The notes under the pieces were generated by a model. It made no database searches, had not been told where the DNA came from, and saw only the letters and a list, made by a program, of their open reading frames with translations. A stretch of 64,000 bases of DNA, taken from assembly GCA_025529335.1 (NCBI GenBank), contig JAMYHX010000005.1, forward strand, positions 246,409 through 310,408, in the 5' to 3' direction. Made by a program: the position numbers and the translations under genes. The number at the start of each line of letters is the position of its first letter. Positions within the stretch are counted from its first letter, which is position 1. The DNA comes from Rhizopus sp. PT2906 (lineage: Eukaryota; Mucoromycota; Mucoromycetes; Mucorales; Rhizopodaceae). This document shows positions 12,928-25,441 of this stretch, one piece after another.

Positions 12928-13207
12928 CTGTAAGCGATCGATATATCATAAGCGTAATGCAGATGATAATACTAAAACGCTATTAACTTTTTTAGAAAGG
13001 AAAGGAATAAAGCTTTAAAAAAAATTGTATTGTGCCTGTGTAGCGCACCTAACATTCGCCGTTATTTGTGTCACTCTTTGATGTCACAAAGTGATTTAAT
13101 TTCCGCTTGAAACGTTTTTTTTTTTTATTTATTTTTATTTCTTCCCTTCTCTCTTTAATACCATTTTTTTTCTTTCTTTATTGAATCACATAAAACGAGT
13201 GACATAA

Positions 13208-14730
13208 ATGAACCAACAAAATCCAAACATTATCAATGTCACTCAGCCGAATCAACAACAGCAACAACAAAATCAACAGCAGCAACAACAACCACAAATG
13301 CTACAACCACAACAGGGTCTCAACTTGAGTCTGCCAAATGATACTTCAAATGCGAACTGGCGTGAAGAATTAAGCGTACATGATAGAGCTCGCTTTGTTG
13401 CACAACTGTAATAAAAGGAAATTAAATATGTTATATAAATAACACTAACTTGATTTATTAAAAAAGGGGGAACGCCTTGAAACACCTATCTCCTAACACA
13501 GCAGATACAGACATTTTTGCAGCAGCAAAGAATTATGAACTTAGTCTTTACACAAGATGTACAAGCAAGGTATATATTTACATATATTATAGATATCTTT
13601 TTTTTCTTAAAATGTATACACAATGTTGTAGAATCAATATATCATGGCTTATGCTAAAAAGTTTCATCAAATCAAGTTTCAACTACAAAATCAAACTGGT
13701 GCAAATAACAGTGCTGCAGCCACTTCCATGATGAATGATAATCAACTTTTAAATATAAATCCACTCGCTGGTCAACAAATGTCCCCATTGTTACAGCAGC
13801 AACAACCACAATCACAAAGTGTCTCCCCTCAAGTTCAACCAGCTGTGCAACCACAGATGCAAAAACCTTCTCCTTTAAGTCAGCAGCAACAGCTTCCTCC
13901 ACAGCAACAACAACAACAACAACAACAAGCGAATATAAATAATCAAAGTCAACTTCGGGCAAATATGTTCCAACAAGGTATGCTTCAAGCAAGGCCGCCT
14001 GCACAACAACAAGCACCGCCTCAACAAAATCAACAACAGCAACCACAACAACAGCAACAACAGCCGCAACAACAGCCGGGTCAGCAGAATATACCGCAGC
14101 AATTAAACGCGCAGCAAGCACAAATGTTAGCCCTTCAGAGAACGGCTGCTCAAGCAATGGCGGCTGCTGCTGCTGCTGGAACCAATCCAAGTAACAATAA
14201 CAACAGCATGATAAATAATGTGGCCAACATGAATACCACTGCTCAACAACAAATTCCTGTTAATATGCTTCAACAACTAAACATGGCAAACGCGAATCAA
14301 GCTGCCATGACCATGTCGCCAAGACAATTCCAGGCATATCTTACACGTCAAATCGCACTTCAACAACAACAGCAACAACAAAGTGGACAAAGTACGCCAC
14401 AAATGACATCTCAACAGCAACAAGGTACATCACAGTTTAATAATGCAAATATTGACCCAGCAAGTATCATCAATTTAAATATGGCACAAAATTTCCGAAC
14501 GCCAGCTTCGGGTATTAATACAACAACTACACCAATGCAGCCTAATAATTTTCAAAATACGGTAAGCATACGCGTGTTATATAATAGAAAGTACCTTGTT
14601 TTGATTCATATCCTTTGTATAGTCAAACCATCAAGTACAGAATCTGATAGGACAACAGCATTTGACTCCAGAGCTTTTGATGCAACATCTTCAACAGCAG
14701 CAGCAGCAACAACAACAACAACAACAACAA

Positions 14731-14784
<54 letters not shown>

Positions 14785-14874
14785 GCACAGTCACAATCTC
14801 AAGCTCAGGCCCAGGTTCTAGCGCAAGCTCAGGCACAACAACAGGCACAAGCAAAAGCCCAGGCATTAGCGCAA

Positions 14875-14912
<38 letters not shown>

Positions 14913-17189
14913 CCAGGCCCAGGCCCAGGCCCAAGCTCAAGCACAGGCTCAGCAACAATCACAACAGCAAGCCAAGCCCCTTCAGCAGCCCTCACAGCCA
15001 GTGCAGCAAACACAGCAACCATCTGTTGTGCCTAATGTGCAGCTAAATGCTGGTGCAACCGCTAATCCAATCAATAATGCAGCGACTGCACACCCTTCTT
15101 TACAGCAACGAACACAAGCTGCCGAATATGTTCGTCAAATGGATGAAGGTGTTCGAAACACAAGAGGTATGTATATTTCTCTTGACATTTTTTTAAAAAA
15201 AATTGACCATGATTGTTTTTAGTTCGTGCAAATCCTATCGAAAACATGTCTGAACAGGAAAAGGCGGCTATTCGGGATAGTGTAGCAATGATCAAGCCTA
15301 TGTATGAAAAAATTGATAGTCTATTGCCTGTCTTCTTTGCACTAACATCAAATGTGGAAGCCACAAAACGACTGATGCTGATGAAATACATGTTTGAAGA
15401 TCAGTTGACTGCACTTCAACAGAATAAATATGTTATTACTTTGGAACATTTAACAAAGCTTCGTGAACAATTCAGTGGTTACTTCTCTTGGGTTCGTAAT
15501 GCTGTTGGAGCCCACAGTCAGCAACAGCAACAACAACAGCAACAACAGCAACAACAACAACAACAACAACAGCAGCAGCAGCAGCAGCAGCAGGGCCCCA
15601 CACAGCAATTACAACAGCCTCAACAACAGGTACAGACAGATTTTAATCAACAACAGTCGCTGCATGTACAACAACAATTACAAGCTACTAAATTAGCTCA
15701 AGCACAGGCACTTGCACAAGCACAAGCGTTGGCAGCCCAACACCAGCTGAAACAACAGCAACAGCAACAAAACAATGCTCAAAATCCAGCTGTAGCACCA
15801 GTTGTCCAAATGAATGAAGCTCATTCTGCAGCTGCTACTCCAACTATGCCTCCAGCTGGTCAAATTGGAATAAAACGTGGTAGTATTGATCTTAAATTAC
15901 CTCCAAACAAGAAGCAAAAGGCTGGAAGTGTTACAGGTACTCCACAACAGACGACAATTGATTTGACACAGACTCCTCAGCAGCAACATGCTGTTGTTCA
16001 GGAAGCTCCTACAACATCAGCAGCAACAGCGACGTCTACTGCTACTGCTGCAGTTCCAACAGGAGCACCTAGTAGTGAAGCTATTGCTAACGCGAATGCC
16101 GCTATTGCTACAGCCAATCCAGCCGGTATGACACTAAGTCAACGACAGGCCCAATCTCAGATGATATACCAAGCCGCTATTGCAAGCGGAATTCCTCCAC
16201 AAATTGTCAACCTTTTGCCACATCGTGCATTGCAATGTAGCTGGTTACTACAACAGGCAGCTCAAAACCGAATTACTGTAACGGCAGCACAACAGCAACA
16301 AATTCGCAATATGCTGAATGAAAGAATTGAAGCTGCTAAACAGCAATTAGCTAAACAGGCTATGGACACTCAGCAGCAGCAACAGCAGCAGCAACAACAG
16401 CCTCAGGCACAGATCCAGGCCCAGACACAACCCTCTCCTGCGGCAGTGCCACATGCCAGCCCTTCGATAAAACCTCAAGCCAAAGCTCCTGTTAATGACG
16501 TGCAGTCAGTAAAAGCAGAGCCTACTACAGACTTGAAGAGTTACGAATCAGCTCAAAAAGCTGCCAACATGATGCATCTATTCCGATTGCAACAGCAACA
16601 ACAAGCCCTGCAACAACAAGCTCAGCGACAGGCCCCTGCTGTTTCTCAACCTCCCATTCAACCATTACAACGACAACAGCAACAACAAAGCACAGTAACT
16701 ATACCCACTCAAGCACAACCTATACCACAATCATTAGTTCAGCCAGCTCAGCCTATTCAAGCAGTAACGCCGCCTGCCCCTCAACCTAAGATGATTGTAC
16801 CCTCCCCAAGGCCAACACCTACGCCTGGAGCTGCCTTAAAAATGGCAATACTAGCAGGAGATGACAAATACCAAAGTTCTATGCTTTATATCAACGACAT
16901 GCAAAAAGACGTAGAGGCTCTTTTTGCCCGTGCTGATCAACCCAAACCATCCAATAAGACAGAACCACTCTTTAATGGAACTAAAGGCACACTGTTATTT
17001 GAACCTTTCCCACTTGATGATTTTGAAGATGATAAGGAAGAAGAGGAAAAGAGAAACGCGTTGAAAGAAGAAGACGTCATGGATACTTGGTATAAAGTTG
17101 GCATGGATACTGATGTACCTGAAATGCACGATATCTTGACAGGCTTTTCTTTTGATGAATGTGCTGCTCAAGCTTTTATTTCAACTTAA
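13208..17189 (+). CDS. MED15: Mediator complex subunit 15 (KIX domain, glutamine-rich)
   Basis: Tail subunit of the RNA polymerase II Mediator complex, which binds transcription activators through its KIX domain. Exons 13208-13407, 13467-13569, 13632-14561, 14623-15166 and 15223-17189 keep phase and give 1247 residues. After a Gln-rich start, the KIX-like helix bundle spans about residues 45-125 (NWREELSVHDRARFVAQL, then SPNTADTDIFAAAKNYELS, then AYAKKFHQIKFQLQ). A second helical part (EKAAIRDSVAMIKPMYEKID, then LEHLTKLREQFSGYFSWVRN) lies in the last exon. The acidic C-terminus (LFEPFPLDDFEDDKEEEE...FSFDECAAQAFIST) is typical of the family. Long CAA/CAG runs interrupt the protein at several places, and all three forward frames stay open across parts of them. 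The family call rests on the KIX sequence, the Gln-rich build and the C-terminal block. Confidence 0.87.
14871..14940 (+). repeat. CAGGCT hexanucleotide minisatellite inside MED15
   Basis: Tandem CAGGCT/CAGGCC units lie in the fourth MED15 exon and encode a Gln-Ala repeat. They follow a trinucleotide CAA/CAG tract at about 14695-14785. Every unit is a multiple of three, so length changes would keep the reading frame. Confidence 0.85.
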
Positions 17190-17414
17190 TTTCATCCCTT
17201 TTTTTAAAAAAAAATAAATAAAATAAAATTACATTAGCAAATAAAGCTGTAATAAATAGAGCCTAAATTGGTCTTTTGTTCTTTCTGTAATAACTTTTGG
17301 GAGGAAGGATAGGGGGCAAAATGTCGGCTCTTGGTTCTTCTGAGAAAGCTTTTGATTACGAGATGGAGATCTCCTTTATATAGATAAAACAATATGTACG
17401 TACTGATTTTTTAA

Positions 17415-17665
17415 TGGGCACCAGAAAATGGGCTAAATAATGTCAATATGAACGTATCATAATTACACGTGAGCTAAGTCTGCCTTTGTTGATCAAACAA
17501 CATAAAATGAGAATACAACAATAACAATATGTTTTATCACTTCTTCTTGAAAAGAAACAAACCAAGATGGTAAAAAGTTTTGTTGAACGACATCATAGGT
17601 AATGTATAGGGGTAGCGCGCCTGTAGGATTAGCCTAACTTCAGGTGCATATAGTACTTCCTTTTT
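17415..17665. repeat. Dispersed repeat, diverged copy of the 63.3-63.7 kb element
   Basis: This stretch shares a run of colinear blocks with 63266-63665: gcaccagaaaat, then tcataattacacg, acaacataaaat, gaaaagaaacaa, caagatggtaa and ggtgca. Spacing differs, so the two are old copies of one repeat rather than a recent duplication. The rest of 17190-17884 has no coding signal. Confidence 0.5.
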
Positions 17666-17884
17666 TTAATTCAAGAGACCGAACAAGACAATGGAGTCGA
17701 TTTATATATGGCTCATATTTTAACGCAGCTGTAGATATACATTTCTCATGATAGTTCGATCGAAGCCTCTTATGTGTACCACTATTTAGCACCCATACTT
17801 CAGTCAATTTATAGTACAGATAAAAAAACTCACTGTTTGATGGTAAGTTGGCAGCTTTTATGAAAATAGAAGACTAATCCACAT

Positions 17885-18395
17885 GTGTTTGCTACATTTT
17901 CAACGCCCCAACCTGATTATCAGGCCTGTAGCCGTTGCATTAATACAAGATGTATCGTTATTGTAGCAGAATTCAAATACAAGTCTTGTAATTCAGTCGT
18001 AGAATCTGGCTTTATCAAATTAGGAAAGCAGATGAAAATTATGTATAATGATTTAGTAGAGAAAAGAGTACCTACAGTTTGCGAGTTGTTATGTCAGAGC
18101 GAAAATTTAAACACATGTGTAATGGATATGCCATCTACTCACACACATCGAATGGTGAAATTGTCAAAGGTCACTTTATGTTAAATATACAATAGAAAAA
18201 GTGTTTACAACGAGTTTCCCAATTACCAATAAAGATCTTCGAAACAACGGTATTGAAGCTATTATCCAAGGATTATCATCTATTGAAGTAAGTCATTCAT
18301 GCATGTCTATGTTTTAATCTTACATTGGTTTTAATATAGGAGCTTTCATTAAATATCAAGGAGGTTGTTAATGAGAGTAATATAATATGAAAAAG
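17885..18395 (+). pseudogene. Fragment of an unidentified coding sequence
   Basis: A 99-codon open stretch reads EFKYKSCNSVVESGFIKLGK, then VEKRVPTVCELLCQSENLNT and HRMVKLSKVTL. It is followed at about 18195-18395, in another frame, by FPITNKDLRNNGIEAIIQGL and, after a plausible short intron (18289-18340), ELSLNIKEVVNES. The order and style recall a lineage-specific repeated gene family of Mucorales, but I cannot name it. Stops and frame changes between the pieces indicate decay. A real gene with unrecognised introns is the alternative. Confidence 0.35.
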
Positions 18396-18400
18396 GACTC

Positions 18401-19293
18401 AATCAGCTTGGGAACAAAACATAAAATGGTATCAAAACAAGAATGAGTCACGAAAGTCAAATGGTTCTCAAAGAAGGATTTCGAAGAAGAGTAATCTTTT
18501 CTTTATTGTATCATAATATTCTTTTATTATAGTTTTGTATGTGATTTATGTGTTTTAACGGGAAATAGAGTATATTCTATAGCATTTGTATTGGTGGCTA
18601 AATCATTTTATTCAACTTTGAAGCTATTTTATTGGTCACACAGTTTTTTGCGAAACACTGTATGAAAGAGCGATTCCTCTTTTGAACCACATTATTACAT
18701 CAAACATTGCAAATGGGCCCTTGTTTACTATAAAAAAAATCTCATGTCTATGAAAGATCAACATTTCAATTCAAAACCATGGCAGATAATACGCATATAT
18801 TTTTGAACCTATGGTCCTGATGTCAGAGTCAGTGAGGAAGCTTGGCAAATCAATCTCATCTTTTTATCAATTATTTACTACTTGTGTGCCTCATATTACA
18901 TAAGGGTTCTCCTAATATGGTTTCTAATGCTGCTATTCCACGATTTTTTTACATGTTGCGCAAGTGAAGTAACGTCATGCATATTTCTTCCCATTATTCA
19001 TCTTTACAAACTTTGTTATTTGATTGTCTTTACTTTTATCAAAATAAAGAAGTAAAGTAGGAGAGGGGATAAATAAAATAAAAGCCAGGAACATTTGGAT
19101 TTTGGGGGGAATAATGTATTTGATGTGAAAAATAACCAAGTCCCTCCAACCATAAACTTGGGCTACACAGCCGAGCGTCATGCAGCTTCTTTTCATTCTA
19201 TATTTGGAATGCATTCCCTTTCTCTCTTTCTCTTTTTTTTTCTTCTTCTTTTTCTTTATTGTTCAATATATTCAATAAAAAGTGAATTTGAAA
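18401..19293. other. Intergenic region upstream of the MADS-box gene
   Basis: No coding frame is recognised here. A pyrimidine-rich tract at about 19217-19260 immediately precedes the MADS-box start and is probably promoter or leader DNA. Confidence 0.4.
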
Positions 19294-20253
19294 ATGCAAT
19301 CAAATTATTACTCATATAGTCCTCAGCTATATACAATACCACAGCAGCAACCGCAGCTTCAAGTACCCCAACAACAACAGCAATATTTGCAGCCATCCAA
19401 TACTACTCTAGATGAATCATCCATAGGAACAGGTGGAACAGGAGAAGAGTATGATTCTGAAGAGAGTATCATCCCAGATAAAAGAGCGGGTAGAAGAAAG
19501 ATAAAGATCGAATATATACATGATAAATCAAGAAGACACATTACATTTTCGAAAAGAAAGGCTGGAATCATGAAAAAGGTAAAACAATACACATAACTAG
19601 TGAGTAACCTATTGAGAATCAAGTCTATAGGCATATGAACTTAGCACACTGACAGGTACTCAGATACTACTGCTAGTTGTATCTGAGACAGGGCTTGTTT
19701 ATACTTTTACTACACCCAAGCTACAGCCACTTGTTACAAAACCTGAAGGAAAAAACCTTATTCAATCATGTTTAAATGCACCTGACCCAGCAGATACATC
19801 ATCTATGGACCAGTCATTGCTAAATGCACCCTCATCCTCAGCAACTGTGAGTAACACATTTCTAGAACGTATGTTATTGATATGACATCGTATATACTTA
19901 CATCTATTTTGTTGCTAGGCAACCAGTAGTCGTTATTATCATTCCAATCAACCCGTCATGGAAAACAGTATGCATAAATATAATATCAAAGATAGTAACA
20001 AGGTAGTTTTCACGAATAAAACATGTAGATATAAAACTGATTAAAATAGGCTCTTAATCAGAAGGTGAACCCTGCAACAGAGAATGTGATGTTGAATAAC
20101 AAGCAACAGCCTCCAAGCTATATTCCGACCTCTTCCTCTATGATATATCCTACATTCGCAAACAACCCTATTAATAATAGCAACAGTACCAACAATTCGA
20201 TGTATCATCAATACAATCCCAATTACTGGACAGCATCAAACCGAGAAAAGTAG
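19294..20253 (+). CDS. SRF/Mcm1-type MADS-box transcription factor
   Basis: Exons 19294-19578, 19631-19846, 19919-20002 and 20050-20253 keep phase and give 262 residues. The MADS box begins near residue 66 (GRRKIKIEYIHDKSRRHITF, SKRKAGIMKK) and continues across the first intron with AYELSTLTGTQILLLVVSET and GLVYTF, followed by a SAM-like extension (LQPLVTKPEGKNLIQSCLNA). The type I (SRF) class is indicated by KIKIEYI and the TGTQ/LLLVVSETG block, as in Mcm1 and SRF, which bind CArG-box DNA as dimers. The N-terminus is Gln-rich and acidic, and the C-terminus is Asn/Ser/Tyr-rich, probably for activation. The ATG at 19294 was preferred because the frame upstream of it has no other ATG and follows a poly-pyrimidine leader. 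Confidence 0.92.
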
Positions 20254-20533
20254 ACATTGTATGTATTTCTAATATGTCTATGTATATATAATATATATAT
20301 TTCCTTGTCATATACTTAAATATCTGTATACATATATATATATAAAAGGAAGCTTTGTAGGAGCCCCCTCTAAATCATTTTGCATATCATGCATGAGCAG
20401 TAATTGATTGTTCTACACTTATTTCTTTTTTATTGTTTAAAATAACATTTAATGAAACAGAAAGATGATATTGTACACGCATAACCAGGTGATCTATATG
20501 TTCTATAATACATACGTTGTTGGCTGTTGTAAC

Positions 20534-21046
20534 TTATTCAAATCCCCAGTGTATACTACAAACACCCAATCCCAAGTCACCACAAACTTTCTTGAATACT
20601 ATATAATACATAATGAATAAACTACGCATTTACTTTCAAATGTAACTTACAGGCTGGTGACATATCTAAGGAGCCACTATCACATCCAGGACATGTGTCT
20701 ACAACTCGTGCAGTAGCGGACTTGCCCGATGGTCCAACGATCTTGACCTTCTTATTACACTTGGGATTACTGTTCGGGTTGCCTCCTATAGTATTGATAA
20801 GCCCATATGCACTCTTAACAAAATATAATGAATACCATTAGCCATTTGCTCCTTGTTAACTGCAACAACCATCTCCGAATTGCTGTTCGTTTGACCACAT
20901 GAACCTGGACCAACATCATAATAGGTGCCTTTACCAACGAAGGATAATAAATCACTTGCCAATTTTTTAATAGGTAATGCTTCGGTTTGCTTGACTGAGC
21001 AGAGAATAAAAAGGTTGAGAAGAATAAAAAATACAATCTTGTTCAT
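20534..21046 (-). CDS. Secreted RlpA/expansin-like double-psi beta-barrel protein
   Basis: Exons 21046-20836, 20785-20651 and 20598-20534 splice in phase to 136 residues. The first about 24 residues (MNKIVFFILLNLFILCSVKQ) form a signal peptide. The mature part reads GKGTYYDVGPGSCGQTNSNS, then MVVAVNKEQMANGGNPNSNP, VDTCPGCDSGSLDMSPA and LGLGVCSIHWGFE. This matches small fungal RlpA-like/barwin-like proteins, with the TYYDVGxGSCG entry and the VDxCPGC loop holding the DPBB-type Asp. Such proteins are secreted and often act in cell wall remodelling or surface interaction; the exact role here is unknown. Cysteines are paired in the usual pattern. Confidence 0.88.
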
Positions 21047-21111
21047 TGGAAGAAATATGCTAAAGTGAAAGAAGAATTGAAATAAAGTGATCTTGATGCA
21101 ATTGCCATCCT

Positions 21112-21119
21112 TTTTATAT
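21112..21119 (-). promoter_or_regulatory. Probable TATA box of the RlpA-like gene
   Basis: On the minus strand the sequence reads ATATAAAA about 66-73 bases before the ATG at 21046. Position and match fit a fungal TATA element of a regulated secreted-protein gene. No transcript start is known. Confidence 0.4.
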
Positions 21120-21692
21120 TAACCTTGAGCTCCTTAAATGGAGTCCATTTTAGTGTTACTTCCAACAAATAAAAAGGCAAAAAAGTCTGATGTTTACTCT
21201 TTGGCCTCCTAGATTTCATTATTTTATCCCAAGCCTCTCCTTCTCATGTCAGTTGCTAAAAGGGTATATTTCAATTATGTTTCTTAGCTGACTAATTTTC
21301 TTTCTTTTAAATAGAATATAATATTCTTTTTTTATTGACAAGTAATTATGTGTGCTATTTTGTTAGTTTAAAAGTAATATATTCATCGATATCACTCATT
21401 TCAGTTTTAAAGGGGAAAAAGAAAGGAGAAGGGGAGACATGCAAGGTTCCTTATTAATACATGTATGTCAAAAAAAGTATACTTCTTTCTTCTTAACAAA
21501 ATAGACATGTTAGTTTCTGCATATGACATGTGTAGTACACAGTCAGCCTTTGACATGCCTCTCTTTGTTGACATTCATATTGAAGAAACCAATAAAAGAA
21601 AGAAAACTAAATTAACATCATCATCAATCATTAAAATGAAATATGTAATCATATTTCACGTTGTCTCTTTAGAAATTATTCTTTATGACTAT

Positions 21693-21720
21693 GATTATTA
21701 TTATTATTATTATTATTATT
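21693..21720. repeat. ATT trinucleotide microsatellite
   Basis: About nine ATT/TTA units occur in a row in noncoding DNA between the RlpA-like gene and the following transposase-like fragment. Confidence 0.85.
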
Positions 21721-21736
21721 AAATATTCGTGTTTCT

Positions 21737-22177
21737 TTGTTTGGCTTAGACAGATTTCTCTTCTTTATTATATGCATTAGGAACGATGATGACATTAATC
21801 AAGTATCAAGATGTCTTGTCATATCTTTATCGACACCACTCACCTTATTATCCCAACAACGATTCCAATTAGATATTACTTACCGTTCTAGATTTTGGAT
21901 TTTATACATCCTCCCAATCACTCTTTTTGATCAAAGGATAACGGCAGTTCTTTTCCTTCAAAATCAATACCATCCTATTGGTTGCTATAAGTTTTACCAT
22001 TTTAAGTTATTGATACAGCAGAACAACGGCCTTCCAGTGACGATGCATGCAGGAACAATGTCTGCAGTCGTCAAAAGCCATATTAACTCAAGTAGTCTCC
22101 TATATATACACACACACACTTTCTTTTTGCATGTGGCAAAACAGAGCTTAATCAACATTAGAGGTTATTCAAAATGA
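21737..22177 (+). pseudogene. Possible MULE-type transposase fragment
   Basis: A 146-codon frame without stops is unusual in this AT-rich DNA. Part of it reads RFQLDITYRSRFWILYILPI, TLFDQRITAVLFLQNQ and LLIQQNNGLPVTM. This resembles the MULE transposase pattern with its D-x-TY-R/K start, the hydrophobic strand, the F-rich strand and a second strand ending before the second acidic residue. The second catalytic Asp is not seen, and there is no flanking transposase sequence. The similarity is by pattern only, and chance is a real alternative. Confidence 0.3.
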
Positions 22178-22850
22178 CCGAACAGCAAGCCTCGATCTCA
22201 ACCCTATTTTCAGGAACATTCGGGTACAAGAACAATTAAGGAAACTAAAAAAAAGAAGGATCTCTTGGGCTCAAAAATGAAGAATAATGACTCAAATATG
22301 GATATGTCTGTGATCATGTATTACATTTGATTGTCATAAACAGATAACGAAAGCTATAAACAAATATGCTGCTAGTCATTCTGTTAACAACGCCCTATAT
22401 TGCCATAACAACATGACGCCTATTTGTATAGAATTGAGATAAGAATTATAAATATCGCCTATAGCAGCCTCCTTCTTTGCACAACATGTAAATCTCCTAG
22501 ATTTAGTAGTGAAGTTTCTCATCGGTAAGATTGCAGTTTATAGATGCATTCTAGATCTTAGTACAGTAATATTTATCAGCCAAAGTCAACACTTGATGAT
22601 CCAGACATTAAGACAATAATATTTATGCTCTTGCTTGTTTTTAGTGTTCCCCGCTTGTTTGACAGATCGTCTTAATATGAATATAATTAAACCTTATTTT
22701 TTGTGTAATTTAATGCACTGTTTGCGTGTTTGTTTTCATTGTACACGCGTTCAAATGATAAACAATGGTTACTCTCGTTTATTAATATCACAATTTAGCG
22801 ACAATAATGAAATAAGCAAATGATGAATAAAATCTATCCATTCGATTGCC
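22178..22850. other. Intergenic region with no recognisable feature
   Basis: Only short AT-rich frames are present. The right end is the 3' flank of the minus-strand CC2D1-like gene. Confidence 0.4.
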
Positions 22851-25441
22851 TTAGGCATCGTTTTCAGCCAGCGCTGCTCTTGCTTCGTTAAGTTCGTCCT
22901 GCATGATCTTTTTACGTGTGAGTGCAGATTTGGCCAAGTCAAGCCTATTGTGTTTTTTAAATATAAGTGCAAGTCGACGGTCTTGTTCCATTCTCTTTTC
23001 AATGTCATTCAAGTATGTTTCCATATCCAGAATGCCTGTTTGTACTTGGATGACGAGCATATTCATCTTGATTTCTAATGCTTGTTTGCGGTCCATCAAG
23101 TCATCTTTATTTTTTGATTGAGGCGATGCTAGTGCTGCGTTTACCAAAGACATTTCATGCTCAAGCACCATGTTGGACACAATACTGTCGACACTGTGTA
23201 TCAAAAAAAATAGGATATTAGTTTGTCTTAGCATTTTACTTCTATTTATTACCTGTTGAATTCTTCTTCGGCTTGCTCGAATTCATCATTGGCTACTGTA
23301 GCATTATCCCGTCCCTCTTTCAAATTTTGCTCAGATGCCACCTGCTTCACTTTAGGCTCGGACGCCACTTGTTTGGCCTCTTCCTTTGGCGTCTCTATTC
23401 TTGATTCAGCAGGAGACTGTTTGTCCATTATTGGGCTAGCTATTGCTGTGGACAGCTGAGGACCTCCCACCGTTAATCCTGCAGCAGATAAGGCAGCAGA
23501 AGCAGTACTACCAAAAGCATCAAGTATAAGCCAACGCTCTGATCGCTTCACAGTATCCTCTCCTGTCAGAGGCTCTCTCAAGTTGACCTGAATTTCAATC
23601 TTTCCTCCTGTCTTTTTTCGACTAGAGTCCAGTAGCTGTATAAAACCATGTCAGGACATTAAGAGTCATGATAATATATCAAATGCCTTACATCAAATGT
23701 CCCTGATATAGATGACTTTGTCACTAATCGTTCCATTGGTATAACAACCTTGCCAAGAGAAGTAGGACGTCTGAAAAGTCCATAAGCATATTTGTTATGG
23801 AATACCTCTACTGTCAACTTCTTTCTCTGCAAGTAGCGCAAGAACGCACGGTTCGTTCGAGTGATGGGTATCATTAACGAAAAATCAAATTGAGGATCGG
23901 GACCCTTCTGGATTGAAGTTTCGCCCTTATTCATAGATGCTTGTGCGGTATTTTCTGGTGGCCAACCTCCCAAGTCCCAGGTGACAAATGGCTCTAGGTT
24001 GGTGGCAATGTCTAAAGTGGGTAGACTGACTGCTCGTGTAATCTTCAATTCCATCATATTTGAGGGTATATGATCATTGATATTTTTATAAACATAACTG
24101 GTTTGTTCGTAATGCAACGGCGGCAATGAAGAATTACCGTTCTTATAGGCTCTTAAAGAAACAAGATCTGCGGATAATGCCTTCTCCGCTTGATAATAAG
24201 CATCTGGTTGGGTGATTATAGTAGTCTTACTATTGGAGGCTTTGCTCTGTCTACCGCTGTTTTGTATAGAAAGATTATGGCAAACGTTGATCTGGTACGA
24301 GAGTTCTGCTTCGATCTGTTCAAATGATGCAGGGCTATTGCCTACATTGACTTCATTAAGTTGTCGCATCTTGGAATCACCCAGGCTCATATCTGGTGGA
24401 CCGGGTAGTTGAATTGATTTGATATCTGTTATTTGCCCATTTTTTAAATTAACGCCTGTTTGCAGCAAATCTTTTGAGATTCTAACCATTTCTTTTGCAA
24501 CAATAAGGTTATTGATCTTTTTGTAATGAAGCGCTGCATGCTTGTATTCTTTTTGTAGTGAAATAACTTTTGTCAGTAGATCTTGCAGGGCCGAAGGATC
24601 TACTTGTTGTTGTTGTTGTTGTTTAGGTGGTTCCTGTATGGAAGGACTTTGCGGCAAGGACCGTTCTTTGTCAGTAATGCTCAAGGAACTATTTTGATTT
24701 GTTGTGGATGATGCATCCATAGGAGGACCATTGTTGGTGGTTTCTTGATAAATCTCAAGCAGTTCGGTGTATTTTTGATTATATGCTTTTGATTCCCTTA
24801 ACAGCTGAACCGCCCTTTTTTTGTCGCCATTCTTTTTGGCTTCTAGTGCCATTTTTTGATACATGGTCGCTTTTTCTTTCCACACTTGAGGATCTTCATC
24901 ATTATCCTCTTGTTGCTCTATCTCTGGAGCCTGTTCTCCGGCCTGAGCTTCTTGCTCTTGTTTGTTTGAAGCAGTATCTGCTAAAACATCCACATGCGAG
25001 CTCACACAGTCTTGATTACCGGTCAATGCCGATAGCTCACTCTATATCAAAATTAGTGCAAGCAGAATAGTAATATAGTCTAGTTCTTACAAGTAAGTGT
25101 GGGTCTGAAAAGTCCTTTTCGTCTAGTTCTACGTGTATATCTTCGTCTCCAACGGCTAGGGCAGCATAGGAATCAATATCAATATCCATATGTTCAATAG
25201 GCTGCTTCTTCTTAGGCTGTGTCTTTTTTACGCTGCCTGACGCTAATTCTTGTAATTGTTTCTATTGTACACAACATTAGATTGAACCAATTTCAGCTTC
25301 ATTCACTCATTTTACCAGTAGCTCAGGATCGTTCAAGTCAACATTCTCATCTTCTTCAATGTTTGCATTAAGCAGTTTGTCCAAGTCGTTAACATCAAAC
25401 TCTTTTCCTGGTCTTTGTTGTTGTTGTTGCTTTCCGAACAT
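22851..25441 (-). CDS. CC2D1/Lgd-type coiled-coil and C2 domain protein
   Basis: Exons 25441-25316, 25261-25091, 25041-23692, 23635-23253 and 23193-22851 keep phase and give 790 residues. The DM14 signature is clear: WKEKATMYQKMALEAKKNGD, then KKRAVQLLRESKAYNQKYTE near residues 155-200, with a second copy (LQKEYKHAALHYKKINNLIV) near 250-300. A C2-like domain follows (MELKITRAVSLPTLDIATNL, FVTWDLGGWPP, RRPTSLGKVVIPMERL, DSSRKKTGGKIEIQVNLREP). The C-terminus is helical. CC2D1/Lgd proteins bind ESCRT-III (Shrub/CHMP4) and limit endosomal sorting. The start MFGKQQQQQRPGKEF fits the family, whose members often begin MFG. Confidence 0.88.

Noticed and set aside
14871..14940. CRISPR-like regular repeats
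   Set aside because: The units are six bases long, continuous, without spacers, in frame within an exon of a eukaryotic gene.
13672..15022. Long minus-strand frames opposite MED15 (172, 75 and 138 codons), rich in Leu and Val or Ala and Val
   Set aside because: They are mirror readings of CAA/CAG and CAGGCT repeats of the MED15 exons, and have no independent coding signal.
21465..21722. 85-codon plus-strand frame ending in a tyrosine run
   Set aside because: The tail is an ATT repeat and the rest shows no coding bias.
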